Position numbers and translations under genes: made by a program. The notes below the pieces were generated by a model. It searched no databases, had not been told where the DNA came from, and saw nothing but the letters and a program-made list of their open reading frames with translations. Source: an uncultured Bacteroidales bacterium (GTDB lineage Bacteria > Bacteroidota > Bacteroidia > Bacteroidales > Muribaculaceae). From it: a DNA stretch of 5,704 nt. Positions within the stretch are counted from its first letter, which is position 1. Each line of letters opens with the position of its first letter. Below, piece by piece: positions 1 to 5,704 of the stretch. The DNA lies in NCBI GenBank assembly GCA_900549375.1, contig URNY01000158.1:1-5704 (forward strand), read 5' to 3'.

Positions 1-2
1 CT

Positions 3-53
3 TCTACTTATCAGAAAGTTGGACTCACTGCTTTATGGTTTAGCGGACAGTAA
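3..53 (+). CDS. Possible 3' end of an upstream gene (unidentified, cut by window start)
   Basis: The frame beginning at base 3 is open from the window edge and ends at TAA (51-53), immediately followed by a second in-frame TAA (54-56). It would encode the last residues STYQKVGLTALWFSGQ. The stop lies 11 bases before the channel gene start, a spacing typical of genes in one operon, and I see no promoter between them. RND operons in Bacteroidales are often preceded by a TetR/AcrR-type repressor gene, so that is the leading guess, but 16 residues are too few to assign a family. Sixteen open codons can occur by chance. The other two forward frames are less likely: one stops at 41-43, and the other runs on into the channel gene out of frame. 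Confidence 0.3.
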   Translation, partial: STYQKVGLTALWFSGQ

Positions 54-64
54 TAAATATAATC

Positions 65-1420
65 ATGAAATTTCTGAAATTAGCAGTTTTAACCGCGGCT
101 GCGGTCGGCTTTACGGCGTCTGCCCAACAGGCTGCCGCTCCCGCCGATACGCTCAGACTCTCACGAGAGAAATGCGTGGAAATCGCCCTTCAGGACAACC
201 CCACAATCCGCGTGGCGGATCTCGAGGTGAAACGTATGGACTATTCTAAAAAGGAGATTCAGGCTGCCCTATTCCCCGCCATCGACTTCTCGCTGGCTTA
301 TCAAAGGACTATCGAATTGCAGCAGATGAACATGAACTTCGGAGGAGAGTCCACAAAGATCAAAATGGGTATGGACAACAACTGGAACACCGGTTTCACC
401 GTCACCATGCCGCTTGTAAACGCCACCCTCTGGAAATCGATCAAAATCAGCGACACACAGATCCTCAACACGCTCGAGCAGGCTCGCGCCTCGCGCCTCG
501 ACATGGTAAACAACGTGAATCAGGCTTACTATAGCCTTCTTCTCGCCATTGCCTCGCGCGAAGTGATACGCCAGAACTATGAGATAGCAAAACTGAATGC
601 CGACATATATCAGAAACAGTTCGAGCAGGGCACCGCTTCAGAATACGATGTGCTCCGCTCTTCAGTACAGGTAAAAAATGTAGAGCCGGAACTCCTTCAG
701 GCCGATATCGCCGTGAAGCAATGCTCGCTGCAATTGAAAGTGCTCATGGGAATGGATGCCGCCGTAGAGATAATGCCCGACATCACTCTCGAGCAGATGC
801 AGAAAGATATGTTCGGCGTGACGGCCAATATCAACCGTTCGATTGCCGACAACTCCTCGCTCCGCTCTCTCGACATCCAGACCAATCTCTCACGTCAGAA
901 CGTCACGCTCAAGAAATTCGCATGGATTCCCTCCATCGGAGTTTCATACAATATGAACTGGAACTCCATGAGCAACGGCAACGCCATAAAGAACCAGCAA
1001 TTCAATCCCTACAGCAATGTTGCCCTCTCCCTCTCGGTGCCCATCTTTTCGGGCGGCTCGAAATATTACGGCGTCAAGCAGGCGCAGGTGCAGCTCAAGG
1101 AGATGGAATTCCAGAGAGAGAATCTGGTGAACGCCCTCAACATGCAGGTTGACCTCGCCATCGATAATATCAACCGCCAGGTGCGCCAGATCGCCACAAG
1201 CGAGGAGGGCGTGAAGCAGGCTGCCAAGGCCTACGACATCATGCAGAAAAGCTTCGAGATCGGAGCGGCAAGCTATCTCGACTTGCGCGACAGCGAACTT
1301 GCCAACACTCAGGCCCAGCTCGCATGGCTCCAGTCTATCTATAATTATCTCGTGTCGACAAGCGAGCTCGACCTGCTCCTCGGTCGCGACTACGCCGGCA
1401 CATCTTCCGTAACACGATAA
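65..1420 (+). CDS. TolC-family outer-membrane efflux channel (OMF component)
   Basis: Encodes 451 residues, the usual length for a TolC/OprM-type channel. Such channels work as trimers, with an outer-membrane beta-barrel and a long periplasmic alpha-helical tunnel that exports pump substrates. The start at 65 gives a good type I signal peptide: MKFLK, a hydrophobic stretch at about 5-17, and likely cleavage after Ala20 (ASA/QQ). There is no lipobox, so unlike NodT/OprM-type members it is probably not lipidated. The family's internal duplication is visible. Strand segment TVTMPLVNATLWKSIK (112-127) matches SLSVPIFSGGSKYYGVKQ (322-339), and helix segment YQKQFEQGTASEYDVLRS (182-199) matches MQKSFEIGAASYLDLRDS (393-410). 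Many Gln, Asn and Ala residues and heptad-like helices fit the tunnel. The start region is A-rich with no clear Shine-Dalgarno, as is usual in Bacteroidetes. It is the first complete gene of the operon. The family is secure; substrate is unknown. Confidence 0.95.
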   Translation: MKFLKLAVLTAAAVGFTASAQQAAAPADTLRLSREKCVEIALQDNPTIRVADLEVKRMDYSKKEIQAALFPAIDFSLAYQRTIELQQMNMNFGGESTKIKMGMDNNWNTGFTVTMPLVNATLWKSIKISDTQILNTLEQARASRLDMVNNVNQAYYSLLLAIASREVIRQNYEIAKLNADIYQKQFEQGTASEYDVLRSSVQVKNVEPELLQADIAVKQCSLQLKVLMGMDAAVEIMPDITLEQMQKDMFGVTANINRSIADNSSLRSLDIQTNLSRQNVTLKKFAWIPSIGVSYNMNWNSMSNGNAIKNQQFNPYSNVALSLSVPIFSGGSKYYGVKQAQVQLKEMEFQRENLVNALNMQVDLAIDNINRQVRQIATSEEGVKQAAKAYDIMQKSFEIGAASYLDLRDSELANTQAQLAWLQSIYNYLVSTSELDLLLGRDYAGTSSVTR

Positions 1421-1433
1421 AACTACCTTCGTA

Positions 1434-2492
1434 ATGAATAAGATATTGCTTACTTCTGTCTCCGCGGCCCTGATTCTCGCCGCTTCCTGTTCCGGAGACA
1501 AGTCGAATGAAAAAGATTCAAAAAAAGAGGAAACTCCCGTCGTAAAGATTGAACAGGTCAACGACCGGGAAGTCAACCAGATCGGCAATTACACAGCTAC
1601 TGTCGAGCCGGAACTCATCAACAATATCTCCTCTTCGGCTCCAAACCGCATCCGTCAGATCCTTGTAGATGAAGGCATGCGCGTTTCGGCAGGCCAGAAA
1701 CTCGTAGTGATGGACGACGTGAACACCTCAAGCTACGAGCTTCAGGTCGACAACGCCAAGGCCAACCTCCGCAATGTGGAGGTGAACTACAACCGCGCTC
1801 TCGAGCTATTCAAAATCGGAGGTGGCACAAAACAGCAGGTGGATCAGATGGAGATCCAGCTCATCAATGCAAAAAACGCTCTCGCTTCGGCAGAGCGCAC
1901 GCTCCGCAATGTGCGTGAGAACACGGTGCTCACCTCTCCTATCTCGGGAGTGGTGACTGCCCGCAATTACGACCCGGGCGACATGACCGGCAATCTGCCT
2001 ATCCTCACCGTGGCCCGCACTCAGCCGGTCAAGATAGTTATCAACGTGTCGGAAGGGGAACTCTCCAAGATCCGTCGCGGCATGCCGGCAATCGTGACAT
2101 TCGACACCTACGGCGATGAAATCTTCAACGGAACCGTAACCCTCGTCTCTCCCACCGTGGACCAGTCAAGCCGCACATTCGGCGTAGAGGTAACAATCAA
2201 CAACAGCGACAATCGCGTACTCCCCGGCATGTTCGGTCGCGTGCAGCTCAGCCTTGGAACGGCGCGCCACGTCGTGGTGCCCGACAAATCGATCGTGAAA
2301 CAGCCCGGCTCCGGAAACCACTTCGTATATGTCTATAATCCCGACGGAACCGTCACCTACAGCCTGGTGCAGCTCGGCCAGCGTCTCGGCGACTCCTACG
2401 AGCTTATCTCCGGCGTAGAGCCCGGATCCTCCGTGGTGGTTTCCGGCCAGACCCGCCTCTCGAACGGTGCCAAAGTCAAGGTAGCAAAATAA
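1434..2492 (+). CDS. RND efflux periplasmic adaptor, lipoprotein (HlyD/AcrA-type membrane fusion protein)
   Basis: Encodes 352 residues, slightly short for an AcrA/MexA-type adaptor. These proteins join the inner-membrane pump to the outer-membrane channel. The start at 1434 gives a lipoprotein signal: MNK, a hydrophobic core, then LAASC with the lipid-accepting Cys19 (codon 1488-1490). A charged Lys/Glu/Ser/Asp linker follows (20-33). The lipoyl-like barrel-sandwich halves are at about 62-95 (VDEGMRVSAGQKLVVMD) and 165-193 (LTSPISGVVTARNYDPGD). They flank a coiled-coil hairpin at about 96-163, with the turn near GGGTKQQ (129-135), the usual site of contact with the channel. The beta-barrel domain follows at about 198-275, including SSRTFGVEVTINN and LPGMFGRV. 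The membrane-proximal domain is 276-352 (VPDKSIV to the VSGQTRLSNGAKV end). The gene starts 13 bases after the channel stop and ends 24 bases before the pump start, so co-transcription is very likely. Confidence 0.95.
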   Translation: MNKILLTSVSAALILAASCSGDKSNEKDSKKEETPVVKIEQVNDREVNQIGNYTATVEPELINNISSSAPNRIRQILVDEGMRVSAGQKLVVMDDVNTSSYELQVDNAKANLRNVEVNYNRALELFKIGGGTKQQVDQMEIQLINAKNALASAERTLRNVRENTVLTSPISGVVTARNYDPGDMTGNLPILTVARTQPVKIVINVSEGELSKIRRGMPAIVTFDTYGDEIFNGTVTLVSPTVDQSSRTFGVEVTINNSDNRVLPGMFGRVQLSLGTARHVVVPDKSIVKQPGSGNHFVYVYNPDGTVTYSLVQLGQRLGDSYELISGVEPGSSVVVSGQTRLSNGAKVKVAK

Positions 2493-2516
2493 ATAACAAA
2501 CCTCTAAGAGTATACA

Positions 2517-5500
2517 ATGTCTTTATATAGTTCAGCAGTAAAACGGCCTATTATGACGACGCTATGCTTCGTCACCGTCATAATACTCGGCCTGTTCTCT
2601 CTTGCCAAACTGCCGATCGACCTTTACCCGGACATCGACACCAACTCAATCATGGTTATCACCATGTATCCGGGTGCTTCGGCAAAGGATATCGAGCAGA
2701 ATGTGACAAAACCGCTTGAGAATACCCTCAACTCAGTGGAGCATCTCAAGCATATCACGTCCACATCGCGAGAGAACACTTCTGTGATCACTCTTGAATT
2801 CGAATACGGCTATGATATCGATGTGCTCACCAACGACGTCCGCGACAAACTCGACATGGTGGCCTCGCAGCTGCCCGACGATTCGGAGAATCCTATAATC
2901 TTCAAGTTCTCCACCGATATGATTCCTATCTGCCTCCTTTCCGTTCAGGCAAATGAGAGCATGGCCGGCCTTTATAAAATCCTCGACGACAATGTGGCCA
3001 ACCCTCTGGCCCGCGTCGACGGTGTCGGTTCCGTGTCGATTTCCGGTGCGCCGAAACGTGAGATACATGTCTATGTGGATCCCAACCGCCTCGAAGCCTA
3101 CAACCTCTCTGTAGAGCAGATCGCCCAGGTGATCGGCGCCGAAAACCGAAACGTGCCGGGCGGCTCGTTCGATATAGGTTCGAACACTTATGCGCTCCGC
3201 GTGCAGGGTGAGTTCGAGGAGACCTCGCAGATGGCCCGCATCCCGGTGGGCAGTTTTCAGGGTAGAATCATCTATCTGAGCGATGTCGCCCGCATCGAGG
3301 ATAGCCTCGAGGAGCGCACCCAGCATACCTTCAACGATGGCAAGGAGGGCGCGATGATTATCATTCAGAAGCAGTCGGGTGCCAACTCTGTCGAGATTTC
3401 CGACAAAGTAATGAAGATGCTCCCCTCGCTGCAGAAAAACCTCCCCTCCGATGTCAAGATCGGAGTCATCGTCGACACCTCCGACAATATCCGCAACACC
3501 ATCTCGGCTCTCGTGGAGACCGTGCTCTATGCCCTTCTCTTCGTGATGATTGTGGTGTTCATATTCCTCGGACGCTGGCGAGCCACCATGATTATCGTCA
3601 TCACGATTCCTGTGTCGCTGATCGCTTCGTTCATATATCTGTTCGCCACGGGCAATACTCTCAACATCGTCTCGCTATCGGCTCTTTCGATCTCGATCGG
3701 TATGGTGGTCGACGATGCCATTGTGGTGCTTGAGAACGTAACAACCCACATCGAGCGCGGAGCTGACCCGAAACAGGCGGCCGTCCACGGCACTAACGAG
3801 GTGGCCATTTCGGTTATCGCTTCTACTCTCACCCTTATCGCGGTGTTCTTCCCGCTTACGCTCGTCACGGGCATGACCGGTGTGCTCTTCCGCCAGCTCG
3901 GTTGGATGGTGACCATCATGATGATCATCTCCACCACCTGCGCCCTTTCGCTCACCCCGATGCTCTGCTCGCAGTGGCTGCGCCTCAAAGGAAAAGCCAC
4001 AAGCGGAGGCCGCAAGAATTTCTATTCATATATCGAGAAGGGCCTCGACAGGTTTGATGCGGCTTACGCTTCGCTGCTCGGCAAGGTTGTGACCCACCGC
4101 GCCCTGACGATAATAGCGTGTCTCGCTATCTTCGTCGGCTCGATATTCCTCATGAAGAATGTCGGCACCGAGTTCTTCCCCACGCAGGATAACGGACGTC
4201 TCGGCGTAAGCCTCGAGCTTCCCATCGGCGCTCGCGTCGAGGAGGCTCAGGAAGTCACCTCAAGACTCGACTCCCTCTGGAGGGCGAAATATCCCGAAAT
4301 AATGGTGATGAACTATACTATTGGTCCTGCCGGTACGGACAACACGTTCGCATCCCTCTCCGACAACGGCCCGCATATCATCTCCATGAATATCCGTCTG
4401 CTCGACCCGGGCGACCGCAAACGCGGCATCAGCGAGATCGCCGAGGATATGCGTGCCGACCTCACCCGCGAGTTCCCGGAATTCAAGAAAGCGCAGGTCA
4501 ACATCGGCGGTGGCCGAGGTCAGGGTATGGGCGGCCAGAGCACTGTCGATTTCGAAATCTACGGTTATGATTTCAATGAGACCGACAGCGTGGCTGCCGA
4601 CGTGAAACAGATCCTCGAGGGCATCGAGGGAACGGCCGACGTGACCATTTCCCGCTCCGACTATCAGCCGGAATATCAGGTGGATTTTGACCGCGAGAAG
4701 CTTTCGATGTATGGCATCAGCCTTCAGACTGCAGCATACTATCTACGAAACCGTATCAACGGCTCCACGGCTTCGCAGTTCCGCGAGGACGGCGAGGAAT
4801 ACGACATAAAGGTGATGTACGATCCCGAACACCGCACGAGCATCGAGGATATCGAGAATATCCTCATCTACTCGGGCGAGGGCAAGGGAATCCGACTCAA
4901 GGAACTCGGCACGGTTGTGGAGCGTTTCACGCCCCCTACTATCGAACGTAAGGACCGTGAACGTATCATCACCGTTTCGGCCGTTGTCGACGGCGCTCCT
5001 ATGAGTGAGGTCGTTGCCTCGGCTCAGGCCGACATCGAGACTCTCGACATACCCTCGGGCGTAAACATCCAGATTGCCGGCAGCTATGAAGACCAGCAGG
5101 ATTCTTTCAGCGACCTCCTCATGCTCGGCGTGCTCATCATAATACTTGTGTACATCGTGATGGCCGCACAGTTCGAGTCGCTCACTTATCCCGGCATCAT
5201 CATGACCTCGCTCCTCTTCGCGTTCTCGGGTGTGTTCCTCATCCTCTGGATCACGGGCCATACGCTCAACGTGATGTCGATGATCGGTGCCATCATGCTT
5301 ATCGGTATAGTTGTGAAAAACGGTATTGTGCTCATCGACTATATAACGCTAAACCGCGAACGCGGAATGTCGATACGCCGGGCCGTTATCGATGGCGGTC
5401 GCTCGCGTCTCCGCCCGGTAGTCATGACTACTCTCACTACCATCCTCGGTATGGTGCCTATGGCAGTCGGTACCGGACAGGGAGCCGAGATGTGGCGTCC

Positions 5501-5654
5501 TATGGGTACGGCCGTGATCGGTGGTCTGACCTTCTCGACAATCCTCACCCTGCTCTTCGTACCTGTGCTCTATTGCGTATTCGCAGGCAACGGCATCAGG
5601 AACACCCGTAAGAAACTGCGCAAAGCGCACGACACCGTCAAAACAGAAAAATAA
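2517..5654 (+). CDS. RND efflux pump, inner-membrane permease subunit (HAE-1/AcrB-like)
   Basis: Encodes 1045 residues, matching the full-length AcrB/MexB class; no frameshift or truncation. The family forms trimers that exchange protons for drugs, bile salts or other amphiphiles. Membrane segments are predicted at about 12-30, 332-351, 357-377, 383-405, 430-452, 462-484, 528-546, 867-884, 891-913, 917-942, 966-985 and 997-1022. The periplasmic porter/docking halves are at about 31-331 and 547-866. The proton-relay residues are present: Asp399-Asp400 in TM4 (GMVVDDAIVVLEN), Lys934 in TM10 (VVKNGIVLIDY), and Arg964 and Thr971 in RLRPVVMT, corresponding to AcrB D407/D408, K940, R971 and T978. 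A glycine-rich loop at 664-673 lies in the second periplasmic half. The tail 1024-1045 is basic and probably cytoplasmic. Upstream, AAGAG at 2506-2510 is at best a weak ribosome-binding site. The last base of the stop codon is the first base of the next ATG. HAE-1 assignment is strong; substrates cannot be inferred. Confidence 0.97.
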   Translation: MSLYSSAVKRPIMTTLCFVTVIILGLFSLAKLPIDLYPDIDTNSIMVITMYPGASAKDIEQNVTKPLENTLNSVEHLKHITSTSRENTSVITLEFEYGYDIDVLTNDVRDKLDMVASQLPDDSENPIIFKFSTDMIPICLLSVQANESMAGLYKILDDNVANPLARVDGVGSVSISGAPKREIHVYVDPNRLEAYNLSVEQIAQVIGAENRNVPGGSFDIGSNTYALRVQGEFEETSQMARIPVGSFQGRIIYLSDVARIEDSLEERTQHTFNDGKEGAMIIIQKQSGANSVEISDKVMKMLPSLQKNLPSDVKIGVIVDTSDNIRNTISALVETVLYALLFVMIVVFIFLGRWRATMIIVITIPVSLIASFIYLFATGNTLNIVSLSALSISIGMVVDDAIVVLENVTTHIERGADPKQAAVHGTNEVAISVIASTLTLIAVFFPLTLVTGMTGVLFRQLGWMVTIMMIISTTCALSLTPMLCSQWLRLKGKATSGGRKNFYSYIEKGLDRFDAAYASLLGKVVTHRALTIIACLAIFVGSIFLMKNVGTEFFPTQDNGRLGVSLELPIGARVEEAQEVTSRLDSLWRAKYPEIMVMNYTIGPAGTDNTFASLSDNGPHIISMNIRLLDPGDRKRGISEIAEDMRADLTREFPEFKKAQVNIGGGRGQGMGGQSTVDFEIYGYDFNETDSVAADVKQILEGIEGTADVTISRSDYQPEYQVDFDREKLSMYGISLQTAAYYLRNRINGSTASQFREDGEEYDIKVMYDPEHRTSIEDIENILIYSGEGKGIRLKELGTVVERFTPPTIERKDRERIITVSAVVDGAPMSEVVASAQADIETLDIPSGVNIQIAGSYEDQQDSFSDLLMLGVLIIILVYIVMAAQFESLTYPGIIMTSLLFAFSGVFLILWITGHTLNVMSMIGAIMLIGIVVKNGIVLIDYITLNRERGMSIRRAVIDGGRSRLRPVVMTTLTTILGMVPMAVGTGQGAEMWRPMGTAVIGGLTFSTILTLLFVPVLYCVFAGNGIRNTRKKLRKAHDTVKTEK

Positions 5655-5656
5655 TG
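5652..5656 (+). promoter_or_regulatory. TAATG stop-start overlap (translational coupling junction)
   Basis: The pump stop TAA (5652-5654) and the next gene's ATG (5654-5656) share one A. Such overlaps usually let a terminating ribosome restart on the next gene. The sequence before it (AAAACAGAAAAA, 5640-5651) is A-rich and has no Shine-Dalgarno match, which is normal for Bacteroidetes but also fits dependence on re-initiation. The overlap is seen directly; coupling is inferred. Confidence 0.6.
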
Positions 5657-5704
5657 AAAGCAATATTCATATCATACGATCAGGCGCACCATGAGAACAT
5701 CATC
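5654..5704 (+). CDS. 5' end of a small gene coupled to the pump, PG0541-like transporter-associated protein (partial)
   Basis: An ATG at 5654-5656 shares its first A with the pump stop codon (TAATG) and stays open to the window end, giving MKAIFISYDQAHHENII. The one-base overlap points to translational coupling, so this product is probably made along with the pump. The opening strand (KAIFISY) followed by a polar helix start resembles the small ferredoxin-like-fold proteins encoded directly after RND pumps in Bacteroidetes, known as the PG0541 family of transporter-associated proteins. This is recalled family knowledge on only 17 residues, so the family name is an inference. If correct, the full protein should be around 100 residues. 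Its biochemical role is not established. A fresh reading frame unrelated to the pump is the only alternative I see. Confidence 0.6.
   Translation, partial: MKAIFISYDQAHHENII

Noticed and set aside
19..249. A 76-codon + strand open frame overlapping the start of the channel gene
   Set aside because: It runs out of frame through the signal peptide and first domain of a well-supported TolC-family gene. Its product is Gly/Arg-rich with no recognisable domain.
1520..1526. A run of seven A that fits the slippery pattern A AAA AAA in frame, just after the lipobox of the adaptor
   Set aside because: It sits in a Lys-rich linker where AAA codons are expected. A -1 shift would reach a stop within about nine codons, and I see no stimulatory stem-loop, so programmed slippage is not supported.
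944..1588. A 214-codon open frame on the - strand across the channel/adaptor junction
   Set aside because: It is antisense to two clear genes and crosses their boundary. Its composition mirrors the codon bias of the sense strand, and no family is recognisable.
2502..2510. Small inverted repeat CTCT-A-AGAG between adaptor and pump genes
   Set aside because: Four-base arms with a one-base loop cannot form a terminator or a convincing operator, and no T-run follows. It may be only a weak AAGAG ribosome-binding site.
2733..3326. A 197-codon open frame on the - strand inside the pump gene, and similar ones at 3527-4015 and 4743-5261
   Set aside because: Antisense shadows of the pump coding sequence. 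Their His/Asp/Arg-rich or Met/Thr-rich products are typical of reversed GC-biased codons.
3918..3927. Palindrome GATGATCATC within the pump gene
   Set aside because: It arises from Met-Ile codon runs in a transmembrane helix (IMMII) and lies well inside a coding region.

Overview
The window carries a complete three-gene tripartite efflux operon, all on the + strand, flanked by two fragments. The order is outer-membrane channel (65-1420), lipid-anchored periplasmic adaptor (1434-2492), RND inner-membrane pump (2517-5654). The start of a fourth, translationally coupled gene (5654 to the window edge) follows, and possibly the last codons of a preceding gene lie at 3-53. Protein-coding sequence fills almost everything. 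The two gaps inside the operon are 13 and 24 bases, and no RNA gene, CRISPR array, insertion sequence or convincing terminator is visible.

The organism is most likely a member of the Bacteroidales, perhaps Muribaculaceae-like (inference). The grounds are the channel-adaptor-pump gene order, an adaptor with a type II lipoprotein signal, A-rich start regions without a clear Shine-Dalgarno sequence, moderately GC-rich codon use, and a fourth gene opening with MKAIFISYDQAHHENII. That opening resembles the small 'transporter-associated' protein that follows RND pumps in Bacteroidetes (PG0541 in Porphyromonas gingivalis, downstream of the pump genes PG0538-PG0540). The likeness is from memory and was not searched.

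The parts should form one machine. The pump (1045 residues, twelve predicted membrane segments, two large periplasmic loops) uses the proton gradient to capture substrates from the periplasm and outer leaflet. The adaptor, held by a lipid on Cys19, bridges pump and channel, and the TolC-type channel releases substrate outside. The pump has the Asp-Asp pair in TM4 and the Lys in TM10 that are typical of the drug/amphiphile (HAE-1) branch, rather than the heavy-metal branch. The actual substrate cannot be read from the sequence.

This is mostly a well-known kind of system. The least understood part is the fourth gene, whose start codon overlaps the pump stop codon and which is cut off after 17 codons. 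No radically new system is visible here.
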